From Sthenelais limicola (lineage: Eukaryota; Annelida; Polychaeta; Phyllodocida; Sigalionidae), in NCBI GenBank assembly GCA_942159475.1, contig OW804096.1:105622194-105686193 (forward strand): a stretch of DNA of 64,000 nucleotides, in the 5' to 3' direction. Position numbers and translations under genes: made by a program. A model generated the notes under the pieces. The model saw nothing but the letters and a program-made list of their open reading frames with translations, was not told the origin of the DNA and ran no database searches. The stretch's first letter is position 1; each line of letters opens with the position of its first letter. Below, in pieces: positions 27,601-41,400 of the stretch.

Positions 27601-30600
27601 AGAGGTCGGAAGGGCTGGTCTATTTGGATGGATTCCAGAGACGATTGATTGTTTTCATACCCACTACCAAGGACAAGCATACCACCCCTGTGGATTGATA
27701 AATCTATAGAAAAAAAACAATGATTCCTGCCAAATCAAATTGCTCTGGAGTAGCAGCCCCTTTTTTGCACTTCAATCCAACTTCACCCTTTAGCGCCGTT
27801 ACCGCAATTTAGATCACATTCCTCTCAATATCTGCGTATATCACCCGAAGAGGACAGCTGTAGCAGTCAATTCAATCAAGACAAAATATTTATGACATCA
27901 AATTAAATTGAGGAGTCCAATAATGAAAATATATAACACGGCTAAAGACCAGCTAATAATGATATTCATAGCGTAAGAAGGCAGTGATTCAATGCTTTTA
28001 GAGAGATATTAGACAGAATACTAGAGTGGACGGTACTAAACCATGGGAGATACAGTTTATCATGTCCTACTTGGGCTCTGAACTTTCAATCCATTAAGCC
28101 CTTTAAAAGTGCACTACTATATTATCAGTCCCATTGAGGACAAGACACTAGGCTTTTAGAATCCTTTCAAATAACTGATTTACTGGTGTCATACATGATA
28201 GATACTACTTAAGATGCCAATAGCCATAAACAGCTAAGGCTTAGAAATTGTAAGCTTCCGGACAGATCGATCAGTTGCAAATTTGGTCACTTATATTCCT
28301 TTTTTCTACAAATCTTTAAGACAGACTAAATGCAAAGAGATGAAGCAGAGAGGAGAGGTAATCTGCAATGAAGTTAAACAATAATTTTACCAAGTTACTA
28401 ATTTAATATCCGTCAGAAATTCTGACTATCATACGGTGTCATTATGCTTACCCATTGCATAAATGCCTTGGAACGTTTGAAAGAGAAGAGGTCTAATTAT
28501 TTTATTTAACTATGTTTGTATGAAGTATTTTATGTTAACAGTTTATAGTATCATTATACGATTGATTCAGACGGAGACCATTTAAATGAATATTAGATTT
28601 TATATTAGTTTTAATATTCAAAAACATTATACATTTTCCCATATGCCACACAGACTAACAAATGATCTTATCATTTCGGATAATAGATTCTTTAAGATAC
28701 CGAATTCCAAATTATCTTCATTTATAAAATTGACGAAATATATTTATAGGGGTAATATTTACGTTGGTAAAGCTCCTCATGAACTGAAGTTATTATATTG
28801 CGACTATAATAGATTGCGAACGTTTAACTCTATTACATGGAGAAAAAACTGTATACCGGCTGATTACTTCCGCTATGTCTATGTTCTCCAAAGAGAGGAC
28901 ATTGTCGCATGCCCCTGAGACATTCACAGCCTAATGGTACATAAATAGCGGGTAGAACTTTACACAAAAACCATAAGTACCAACACCCGTATCATATTAT
29001 GGACAAGGTTTACAAGTGAAGACACAGGGTTCCTTTGGGGAAGAAATCTTTTTCGAGAGGAACATTAAAAGTACTGTAAGAATGAAACCCTCATCTTTTG
29101 CGGCACCCCTTATATTATAAGGCGGGAGAAGCTATTGAGCGGATGGGATAACCTAAGAACTACAGAGCTCACTTACATTGTTACCCTCGAGGTCAAAGTG
29201 AGTGAAGTTAATGGTGATTCTGTATTGGTCGGGGGCCACGATTTGCCATACGCAGTTCTTGTTGGAAGGATAAAGATCAGGGTATGAAGGGCTTTGTATT
29301 GTCCCATTGGCCGCTTCCAAATATCCACCGCACGCATCTGTGGGGAAAAAGAAAATGCGAAATTAATTGCTTTCAATTTTCTAACGTTCCTTTTCATTGC
29401 CTCCGTCATAAACCAACATCAAGTCGTTGCACAGTACACATTATTTGCGAGAGAATATTTGAAGCATCAGTAATGTAGAAAGAGAACACGAGTGGTGAAA
29501 TGGTGAATTTGAAGTAAATATCGGGAAGCTGTGTATCTAATTCCCAAATGCTTGGAGGAAATGAAGACTCAAGACTTGTATATTGCGTCCAAGTACATCC
29601 TTCCCATAAATTATTGCTACTTATATATTGTATAATTGTATTTCTTTCCACGGAAAAGAGTACATTTCTTTTATTTCATAACAAATCCTCAAGGACGACC
29701 TAGGCCTAAATCTTCAGACAAACAATAAAGTCATATTTTTGTTGTTGAGACATTTATTTAGTCAAAAATGACAATGTCGGTGGATTTAACTAAGTAGGTT
29801 ATGGACGCTTTTTTCATATGGTCATATTTGTATAAAAATGGAACGGTTCAAGATGAAATCGCAGTGAAGAAATAAGAACCGTACGAAACCAAATCTTCAA
29901 ATCCAAGTCTTAATTCAATGCAACAATAATATGCCCTCTTAATACCCTGGGTCACTTATATTCCGTTTTCATACGGATCTTTAAGACACAATAAAAAAAG
30001 ATAGGGGTAATCTGTAATGAATGTAGACACTAACCTGACCAACGAATTTACTAATTTAATCAAGATGGAGTAAGGAACCAAAAACAATGAGGGGGGGGGG
30101 GGGGGGGGTATTTGATGTAGGTTTGTTTTATTGTGGGTCCGACGTTTCGGGCTTCAATGGCCCTTTATCAAGGAGGTTGGTTGGTTGGTTACTAATTTAA
30201 TATTAGTTAGAAAAATGAGAAATTTTCTCATATAACACAATCACACAATCCTTTAAAAACCCCAGAATATATAAACCTTGACTATACACACAAGCATAAG
30301 ATACATTTCTTTGTGACATAAACTTCCCCCATAGTGAGGAGTGGGCTGCACCCCAAGTGACAAGTATGACAGAAGCTAACAGTGTACAGGGGGTGGATGA
30401 CAAGCAGTGGGGCCTGACTTGAACAGGTGAGTTATCTGTCAAATGTAAGGTAGTCAGCAAACCCCCAGCGTTACTCTCCTATATAAACACAGCTCGTGTG
30501 TGAGCAACACTTCTGCCAAGCGTTGCTCTTCTCCAGACGTCCCACTGTTTTGGCCCAAGGCCATCCAGAAACACCTTAGTGGCCCTATGAGATCATATCC

Positions 30601-33600
30601 ACGATTTCAGCGGGTCGCACCCTGCATTTTTACTACTCAAGTTCTGTAAATCATTTAGATCGTCCAAAACTGTGGGATGCTACAGCATGGCATTAAACAG
30701 TTACCAATACTTTATGTATTTGTATCATTTCCCTCTTTCAAATGAGGAACTGGGAGAAGATATGCACAATATGAGTATCACAGCAGATTCAAGGTATTGT
30801 GTCTGTGTGTGAAAGGTATGACTATAGCACTATCCCAATAGTTAACAGCATTGTACTAGTAGTGTATGGATGAATCAGGTTGAGGTGTAAGTACAGTAGG
30901 ATATACCTTATAGTCCCAAATACATTATGCAAAGGTTACATTTGGGCCTCTTATTATGGCTTCGCCCTATCAAGTTTTCAGTCTTATCGAGCATTCCGTG
31001 CATCATTACCAGGAGAGAACGAATCGGGCCCCAGATATAAAATCTAGACGGGAATATTTTGCTAGTGATGATGGGCCTTGTATTCTGATATGCATATTTC
31101 CCCAGCAACACCGCCACCACAAACATCTAGTGGTGATCTATAGGTGTGCGATATTGTGTGATGATGAGAGGTTGATGGTGTGGAGGCATTCCTCCAGTCC
31201 TACTGATTGCCCCACCTATCTGGAGGTCTCTATTACCGATGGATGATGATGATGAGAGGAGGAGGAGGAGGAGGAGGAGGGAGAGGAGGAGGAGGAGGAG
31301 GAGGGAGAGGAGGAGGAGGAGGAGGAGTGGGAGGCCCTAGAGAACACCGTGCCTATTGATGAGGGGCCCAGGTAAGAAACAAATAGACTTGACTATTGAC
31401 ATAATACATAGCGTAGAAGCTGGTTTCTGTAAGAGACGGGGGAAGGCACTATAATTAAATGGATAATAACTCTTGATTATTTATTTATTTTTACTAAAGA
31501 ACGCCAATACCTTTATTTGAACATATACAACTGGAAAGGTGGGAAAAAGGAAGGCAGAGAGGACCTTATTAGCCCATCTTATCTTCCATCATTGATTCTC
31601 CTAGCATAGACCAGGTTAAGAACGGATAGAAGGAACGAAGGAGGGGAAACAAATATTAGAGCTGGCTGATTATAGAGTAAGCCGAAGGTGTGTGTCATAA
31701 AATCAGTACGAAAAAAAAACAATCGTTGAATCCTCAGAGTAAAGGACTGAGCTAAAAAAGGATAAGGTTACCGGGGAGGTGATGATTGTTCAGCAAAGCG
31801 AAAGAAGTAGAAACTGGCCATGACACAAGAAAGGCGAGACAGGGAGAACATAGGAAAATGGGGGTGGGGGGTGGGGGCAAATATATGGCCAACTCTTTAC
31901 CCCTAAGACTTCTAGTACTCCTCCTACTTGTCATACTCCCAACAAAGCCCATTGACAGATTAAGAAAGCTGTCCATTTAATGCTTTTGGTCATTGTAGTG
32001 GTTGTGATGACCAGGTTGACCCTTCATATCGATCACCCTTACCTCCTGACATTTACAACCTCTACAAGCTAGATAAGGAGAGATCATCATAAATGCCATA
32101 AACCACTCTAAACTAACTCCTATTACAACTTCTTATCCCAGCGCTAATTAAAAATATTTACATTACCACCGAAGCTTTATCGCCAAATACCTCGCTCTCC
32201 GGACAATCACAACGAGCGAAATGGCGATAAAATATTTAGCCTTGAGTTGCTGGCTTTGACAGATGGGTGACTTTAATGGTGGGAGATGTATAAAAGAGGG
32301 ACAGGTTGGGGAGTTAACCAGATGATAGATGATGAACTGGTCTCAGGGTATACAAAAAGCGAGACAGGCCAACATCAAGCCCTATCGGACCATGTCACAA
32401 CCCCCTATCACCACATTCAAATGGGAATTTAGTCCCTGAGTGATTGTGTAGCTAGAGGAGGTATAGCCAGGACCCCCTACCCATGTAAAACCAGTAACCC
32501 TGGGTGCCCCGCCCTTCATCCTATGCACCTCTCCGCTCAACTTCCCAACTACCTGGGTGGGCTAGCAAAGCCTACTACGGGATGTACACGTGTTAGGTTC
32601 TGGGTCCCGATCGTTTATTTTTTTTCTTGCAATATGAACATGGACTAGGCTTCCTTATCCGTCAGGAGTAACACAATCGGCACCCACACCAAGGGCCAGT
32701 GACAAGGTGACGAAAGTACATTTCAGAAGCACTTTTTCATCTCACCTACTCCCAGTAGAGGGGGATCAGATATCGAACAAACCAAACAAACGAGCCTTTG
32801 CAGCTCAATGCTCAATCTTCATTCTTTTTAATTGGACTGAAAACAGGAGATTAAAAGTAAAAAATGACAGGGTTAACATACAACCTCCAGTTGATCTAAG
32901 GTAATCGTGGTGACAAATAGTATACAAGTGTGATAGATAGACACTCAGCAATAGTTGGATATCAGCCACAGGTGCGCGAGGAAACAAGAGATCAAATGAC
33001 ACTTGAGTGGCAAGTGTCACTAGTGCAATATATTTTCAGTTTAAGTCTTAGGTCCTTGGCACCTCTACTTGGGGTTATGTGATGTACAGACTTCAACACA
33101 CCTGGTGCATTCAGGCTTCATTACCTCTAACTGGAGGGAGTCATTTATAATGACTTACCAGTCCCCTGCAAGAACCCATAAACAGGCTAGGCCCCGATAA
33201 CACAAGGCAAAACATTTGATCCTCCTTTGATTCTACCACAACATACATCTTTTCCAATGCAGGCCCATTATAGAAAGCTTTTTTTCTCTACTCATACTTC
33301 ATGACAAATACTAAGACCAGACATAGTTGTCATTTTTTAAGAATAGATATTCTTTGAATAGACATTCCCATAAGTATCGGTCGAATGGAAGATGAATAAC
33401 CGATATGAAGTTTATAAACTTCTGGGAACTCCAACTATAAGGATATTCATTTCATCTAGAGTAAAATCACTGGCCCCTTTTTAATAAAGGGAAAGTGGGG
33501 GAGGTACTGAATGAATGCTAGATGTACACCTATTACTGTATTCGCCATTCAAAATCTAAGATATTAAAGGATGCAAAAAAGAACATTCAAGAAAAAAGGA

Positions 33601-35456
33601 TACTTAAGACAGAATAACAATTACGGGTAATAGTGTCCAAGTGGTGTGGTAAAGTAAATAACTGGCCTAATGTTAAGAAAATGTTTAAATGAAGTTCTGG
33701 TACATGCTCACAACCTTTCCAGACGAGGAGACGGTGAGACCAAGATCCAATACAATATGATTCCCAATTACGGAATATTAACAAACACTTTCATTAATGT
33801 ATCAATAGTGGATCATATTGGTTTATATATGCGAGTGGATGACTTTTATCAGAGATAGAGGCAGGCACTAAGCTATAGCTTTTTGGGGATCAATACATCT
33901 TTCCTGTCAGTTGTACTACGCTTACGGTTAAATGTTTGCATGTTTGGGGATTTCCACCAGAGGTTAGGGTTCTACAGGTGGGTTATAGAGACCTGTCAAT
34001 GAACAAACACCATTCAAGTCCCAATGAACTTGTCAGGGAGGCCACTAGAGCCAGGTTTGCACAACAGCTCCCCTATAGTGCTCCTGTCACTGATGCTATT
34101 GTGGAGGAGTGAGACGGCACTCGAGGATTGAGGCAGGCCCTAAGCCCCAAGGGCGCGGAGGTAGTGGGGGGAGGTGGGTTCCTTTACGCCCTTTAACACT
34201 ATACTTTCGTATATATATTTGGTCATATCAGTGCGAGAGAGGCCGAGGTAGCCGAGGTATTGCAACTATTGGCATAGACTGTGCGTCAGTTTAGCCATAG
34301 ACAAGAAATGGTGTCCTGGTAATAAGGCGCTCATGGGATTCGAATCCCGAGACCCTTACCTCTCAGTTGAGAATCCAACACCACCATCCACCCCAATCCG
34401 ACCCACAGGGCCTAACGGTAGACGAAAAGCGTTAATGGGAGACGAATCAGCAGCAGTGTATAGAGGGATAATTACAGCAATAGGACTTAAAAATAAAAAA
34501 TCTTTCACACTGTTTTAGTGGCAACAGGCGAAAACGTACCCATATATCGTGAATGGTACATAAGGAAGGATGACTTGACGACTTTTACATACACAAACAA
34601 ATATCAAATCAAGATTTTATATAGGATCAGGAAGGGAGTGTGCATAACAGATCACACACCCGTTAATTTATCGAATTCATTCTTTACACATCAACAAAAA
34701 TCACATTTTACTTGTGATTTCAAATAATAAAAAATTGAATATGCTAAGTGTTACATAAAAGTATTTCACTCATGAGATGTGAACATAGAGAATGGCGTAG
34801 TTAAACGATTGGGAATAAGCCAGGCAAACTATACACTACAGATCCGATTTAGGGATTTTCTGCGCAGCCTGTCACCAATCACGTCTGTGTTTTATCAGTT
34901 ATCAGTTGTAGTCTGGGGGTCAAAGGTCAAATGGACGCAATGGTGCCAAACCCGGCCCTGCTGTATGTTTGTTTTAGTCCCCAAATCAGAGGCCAGTGAT
35001 AGCTCTCACGCTCCCAACAGTGCCACAGTACAAAGATCCTATCGCAAAACATTATATAAAAGTTGCACATCAAATTACAATATAGAGCACGAGATAAGTG
35101 GCGGGGTAATTATTTCCAAAGCACCAGTAATATCTGCGCAGTCCTCTCATCTCTCTGGAGGGTACATCCAAACATGAACACTTACATGTTATTCCGGCGA
35201 CACAAACCCTGATTTGTCCTCATACAAAATACACGAATTAGCGACATCATTCACAGCCATTACCAATTGTTACTTCCCCTCACCACCCATATGAGCCAGG
35301 CTAACCATGGCTTGTAGCTTACGACTCTTCATATCAGCCTCTACTGGCTACAGATATATATTAACACTAACAGAAATACTATGTCTTTCATGTGGTGATA
35401 AAGGATTGGCCCTAGTCTCTCTTGTTAATAAAAAAAAAAGATAGATCACCACTATA

Positions 35457-35493
<37 letters not shown>

Positions 35494-38400
35494 CATCCAC
35501 TATAATCTAAAGTAGGAAAAACAATCTATATTTCGCACTTATTAAAGTCGAACCTCATAATTATGGGCTTATCATGCGATTTCCTTCTTGGGTCTTGGGA
35601 TGATTTGATACCATTTGCTGCATGGAATGTAAGTTTTCAAGGATTTGGTCGCATTCTCGATTGAATCAATCAGTTCTCAGATTTTCTTTGCAGAAGACAA
35701 ATTAATTAATTTACATTTCTCATAGACCTAGCCCAAATATATAAACCACGATCAGACAAAATAATGTCAATAAAAGATGGAAGTACTCACCTTCGCACCT
35801 CTTGCCATCTGAGTGTAGCTCGTATCCAATATTACACTCACACCTGAAACTGCCTAATGTATTCACACAAATATGGTGGCATCCATGTTCTTCACTCGCA
35901 CATTCATCATATTCTGCGAACAAAAAGAACCAGCATGGCCATAAGATATCTGAATAGGAATGCACCAATTACCCCCATCTAAACAGTCAGACAGTTCAAT
36001 AACCTAACTCAGATCTGGTTATCCCAGAAGTCATTTAATTAAAACCCATGAGTGAAAACAGTTACCTCTAGCCCGTCATTAAATTACATTTTGTCTCAAT
36101 CTCAGGGACCAGGGTTTTTTGGTGCTCACCTTTGATGAACGTGGCGGCAAATCCAGCTTTTTGTACAGATCCATCGGACACAAATTTAATGTAAAGCTTA
36201 TTGGACGTAGACTTGATATCTTCAGGCACTTTATAACCACAGTATTTGCCAATTAGAGGGGAATCATCCTCGTGACCGTCCCTCACTTCAAGGTAATCAT
36301 ATACACAGTTGTCGTGGTTCTCAACCTGAAACACCCAAAGAAAATGTCATTCGGTCAGATTTCTCTAATTCTATAAATTGACATATGGAAAATAAAAGAA
36401 ATCAGATTCTTCTACTGCAAAAACATTAAAAGCTCTTGGGACTGGATCTAATTTTCATAATTTCGAAGTTCCACAACGGAGGGTATCCTGTCGTTATGAT
36501 TATGTACGTAAAATAAAGGGACTAGCCCCCGTCCTTTATAATAAAGGGATATTCGCAGTAGAGGTTTACCGTAGGTTTTATTTCCGTCATTTGTGTCCAC
36601 CTTTAGAAGACTTGTTATGATCAATAATACACTATCCAGTAGTAACTGTCTTACTTAAAGTTTAACGTAACATTACAATAGAAAATAATCTTGAATAAAG
36701 AAAGGAAGATCAAAATCAAATTTTACCTCAAAGGATTGGAACATGAGAGCAACTGAATAAGTAGCAGGAACGGTGACTTTCCATACACATTCTTTATTCT
36801 GTTTGTAATAATCTGGATAGTTGGGGCTTGAGAGGTGACCTTGCTCCTTCAGGATTTCTCCGCCGCAGACGGCTGTAAAAAGGTACAATATAAATATCTG
36901 AAGCTCATTCTACACAATTGGTACATTCCTTTTTATCTGGAAGCAAGGCCTGGGAGCTTCGTATCCATGAATGTGAAATTGATTGCCTTTAGACCAAAGT
37001 CGTAAAATATCCCCTGATATGACATCTTTAGAAAGCGTATTAGTAATCTCCAGTGTTAATGGATTTGTCACCCAGAGTCAAATTCAAATGGGAGACTTTT
37101 AAAAACTTACTGGAGAACAGTGTCATTGTATTTTTATAATTATGAATAAGAATGTTTCATTTACATAAACTCTGTGTCAGAAGGCTATGAATCGCTATTC
37201 CATAAACATGTGCGATATTTATTCCCTCTTTGTAAGCGAACATACATAGGAAAAAACTCAAGATCAAAAGCCCAAAAAGTAGCTATAAATTCAAATATGA
37301 CTTCCTTGGAAAGTATAAACAGATTCTGTTATGGCACCAACAGATGTTCCACTATTTGATGTTAAACCAAACAAGCAGATTGAGATTCAATGTCAACCCC
37401 ACGGCAACACCCATTTATACCGTATTTCATCGAGGAAGACCTCATACACGTACGAATCTCGATAATATTATATTCCTGAATAAAGATACTAAAAAATATC
37501 GGTTTGAAGGTTCAGCATTGACCCGATTTGACCCAAAACAAGGAGAACGACAATGACTGATAATTACAAGAAACCCATGCGTTGTATGTCCACTATTTAA
37601 AACAAGGACATACACCATTATACGTACATACCTTCATAGTTAGCAGTAAAACCTTTATGCGTGCTGCCTCTGGAGGCTCTATATTCTATCCACATCCGAC
37701 TATCTGATGAGACCAGGGTTCCTGGTAGTTTACCCGTGCCACAAAAACGCCCTGCAAATTGCAATTTATGCGTTAAGTCATGTTTCATATTGAGTACATA
37801 TATACAGTATGTCTAACGATTTTCTGTGCCACTAGTACACGAAACAAACACCCTGAACATCACAAACAGAAACATGTATCAAAACTAATACAACAAGCAT
37901 ATATATACCAAATATAAATAGCCCAAGCTGTGAAGAGATACCACTTATCAGCATAAATATTCAAATCCACCGACATACATCAATGCAGGTTACTACTACA
38001 CAATCATCCATACTAAGGCGAGGAATAGAACACTCCTTTCACTTCAGATCATTATTTGTACAACAAATCTCCTAAAACTAGCATAAAATATTGACTTCAT
38101 TACTGGTGCTCTGTCACTATGAATGCTCAAGAATCAATGACATACTATACTATGACATAGAATGACAACGAAGGGTGCATGGCAGACTATTAGATGTGGT
38201 AGTTCTCTCGTCTCCAGACATCTGGGTGCAAGCAGAACCGCCCCTTAGTAAACATGCATGGAAACCTCTTTGCTTTCTTAAGATTCCTGTGAGTTGCATC
38301 AACACATTGGGGTAAGACAGAATAGTTCTGTTTTTATGTGACAAGCAACAATTTCCCTCTCAATACAAACATATTTCTCGATGTATTCAATGAGTTTCTA

Positions 38401-41400
38401 GGATACCAAAGTGTGTCTCTCCCTGTTTGTTTTTGCGACCAGCAAAACATATGTTTCCTTTGGTCTTGGATGGACGTATATATATGTTTTTCTTTAGGGA
38501 AATTGCCCCACTTTTTATCAAATCAAAACAACAACGACATACACACATACGAAGGAACAACGGTTTGGGTAAATTATCAAATCAAAATAGCACACAATCC
38601 AACATGGACAATTTGGGATATAAATACCGTGCCCTTTAAACCAAATACACTTGCTTTGACAATATATGTATGTCTACCACACAGACTCTCAAGACGACAA
38701 GGACTTAGAATGAGCATGCAACACCTTCATTAATAGCCACATGCAGTGAGCTAAGGAAGTTGGTAATTAATAGCTTCACCAATGATTCTGATACCTGGAA
38801 CAAGGGATGCTATTGGATGTAAGTGAGCAATTAAAAAAGGGGTCATTGAGACAAAGGTTGGAGTGTGCGGAAGAACATTAGCCATCAACAAACAGATTTC
38901 CAGTGCAATCATAGGCTCAACAACTAAAACACCTAAAATTAATATTGACATGAAGTTTATCAACCATTTTCCCAGATTTAACTAAACGATATAACTAAAT
39001 ATTAATTACATTTACATACCAAGTAAAGGAGACTTCAACCAATGGCCATCTCTAACTTCGAGGAAATCGTTGACACAACCAGGAGAATCAGGTATTTCTA
39101 GCGATGTGATATTTAAAACTATTTTTTCTCCATGAGTCGCTGATATCCGCCATTGGCATTTCTTTTCGTCTTGTTCTATAGAGTTTTCATCAGGGTTGGG
39201 CGAAGAGAATGTGCCACTTGACTCTTGTAACGTACGTCCACATGCTGGAAATGAATAGAATAGAAATGAAACTTGTTTAATATTTTTTAAATATTAATGG
39301 TTTCTGCAGTATCCTTAAGAAAATATGCTTGTAATCACTAAATATCTTTTTTCAACCTTTTTATCTTAATCTCCGCCTCGCTAAAAATAACAACCGGATC
39401 TGTGACACTAAGTTCAGCAGTACTAAGAAGAATTTGTTCAGATGGTATCATTTATTTATTACATTTCTAATGAAAGTACTCCGACCATCCCAAAGAGTTT
39501 TCTTATCAGTTTACAATAGATGGTGACAAACATAACAAGTTCTTCAATATGTCATACAACAAGATTCATGTAACGATATATGTTCTATTAGACTAGCATC
39601 AAGTCCTTCGGGCTCTAAATAGGCTCATCAGCTGGTTCTTTGATTCCTCAAGTGGAGGCAATTGTTTTAAAAGATTTTGTAATTTAAACAATAAAACCAA
39701 ACACTTGCATAAGTAATCTTTTATGAATAATCTTTTTCAGAACTTCCAAGAAGTGTTTGGGCGTAGGGAGAATGAACAAAGTAAACACTCATTAAGCGAT
39801 AACATGGAAGAACAAAAAGGACTTTGATACAAACATATGCATAAATTATACGATTAGCATGAATCATGAGTGGGGATGTGGGTCATATGTATGGGCTGAT
39901 ATCTCGTGGATAGGGAAAATTGCTATCAAGTCCGAAGCAAAATCCATATTAGATTTAGATTTAATACTTAAATAGCGATACGTATCATATTCATAGCGGC
40001 AGTTTAAACAAGTTTCTCTTATTATTTAATGAAATATAATCCGACAAAAACGCACAAAAATGTAAACCTGTGTTATGTATTTGCATGGGCGTTGACACAT
40101 TCACAAATGTGAACTTAAACTCTGTGCAATACGTCTCATTCACGAAGAAGGAGGTGTCTTTATTGATTACAGGGAGAGAAATGTGTACATTACTTATTTT
40201 ATTATTAATTATCTCTATGGCACATCGCCTTGCTGGCATGTACCCAAACCAGTACTGACAATTTTGATGATTACCATGATCAGCAGTATTGGTGTCGGTA
40301 ATCACTGCCAAATTGCACGATCCAACACATCAAAGAAACATCAAAGAAGTAGCGTCTACTAATGTTTGTCCAAGTTTCCCTCTTCAAACTAGCATAGAGT
40401 TTAACTTAACAACACACATAAAATAAGAACATGCGGCTGTGCCTTCTTATTTTTTCATACGAGATGGCTCCACTCCCTATCGCGGATAAATTTGTTCCAC
40501 CTGATGTATAAATAACCAGGGGGTTGGGACTTAAATTAAAGAGCATGTTTCACGCTGCCGAATGTGTTTGGACAGATAATAATCATGGTATTTATCCTCT
40601 ATAATACATGAGATACATACAAAAGAAGCAAATGATAGGTCTAAATTAAGAATATGATAATTATATTAGAGTTTACAACTACCGACGTTTCTAGTAGGGA
40701 ATCAGTAATGCTGAATCAAACTATTTCGATCGGACATATATATGAATACAATAACATATGAGTATAATTATGCTTCGAGCCAATATTTAAGACATTTGTT
40801 TATGTCGATGTCTAATTAAAAAAATGCATGACTACCTCACGAAATCCACGTGTGTGATACTTTGTGATAAGTGGTCCTACGGAATATTTCATTTACCACT
40901 TTGTTACGTAATCATCGTGGAGTACGCAAAGAAATACACGTTTGAACTAAAGAAATAACCTTCGAGTATAGGCGATTTCTTAATAGTTTCCCATCGATTT
41001 GATTCCAGATGACATCGACAATCAAGAGTAATAAATCGGTATTTGGTTCTGCATTGAACAAAATAACAGGTAAATTCTCGCTGGAAGGACCCATATTTCC
41101 ATTGAAAGGAACCTTAGTAAGGCATCAATGGGGAGAACTAAGCAGTATATCCACCTTATAGAAATAGATGAAAGCTACTCAATGGTGGCTAGACGTATAC
41201 TGCACACGTCCCTCATTTCATGGTATTGTGATAGGATATGAAATTGATGCGGTCAATTACGCCTATAGATATTGATATGGTATCGTGCGGAGGCACAAAC
41301 CCCATCAGGACATCAGACTATCTCTAAGGAAAGTAATTGATGTCAAGCCAAGTTTACTCTCCAGGACATCCTCAGAAAACCAGAAAGGTCCCTCCCATGA

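Larger units (their letters stand above)
14662..29176 (-). other. Largest tolloid intron (exon 11 to 12), repeat-rich
   Basis: A 14.5-kb intron splitting CUB3. Recognisable contents are listed separately: a 144-bp tandem duplication, one copy of an interspersed repeat, a Ser/Thr-rich open frame, SINE-like and tRNA-like pieces, the 21-bp minisatellite and a LINE 3' fragment. Between these, about 14.7-18.2 kb and 27.4-29.1 kb are AT-rich with no gene that I recognise. Diverged direct-repeat pieces occur at about 25010-25150 and 25630-25780, both ending in a GAGTTTTATTTTTTT-like segment. Confidence 0.75.
29338..35790 (-). other. Tolloid intron (exon 10 to 11)
   Basis: A 6.45-kb intron. It contains the Penelope/hammerhead-like repeat (30090-30193), a GGA microsatellite (31254-31327), an inverted-repeat patch (32150-32240), a SINE-like fragment (34310-34400) and a 33-base A run (35459-35491). 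Two short plus-strand open stretches that look faintly coding are given in the findings; neither is a supported gene. Confidence 0.75.

Noticed and set aside
28586..28918. 110-codon plus-strand open frame
   Set aside because: It has an AT-rich composition, no recognisable motif, splice context or homology that I can name. It was left out as unsupported.
39600..39640. Hammerhead ribozyme on minus (CTGATGAGCC ... CCGAAGG)
   Set aside because: The putative stem II arms (GAGCC and GAGCC) are not complementary and the GAAA box is absent.
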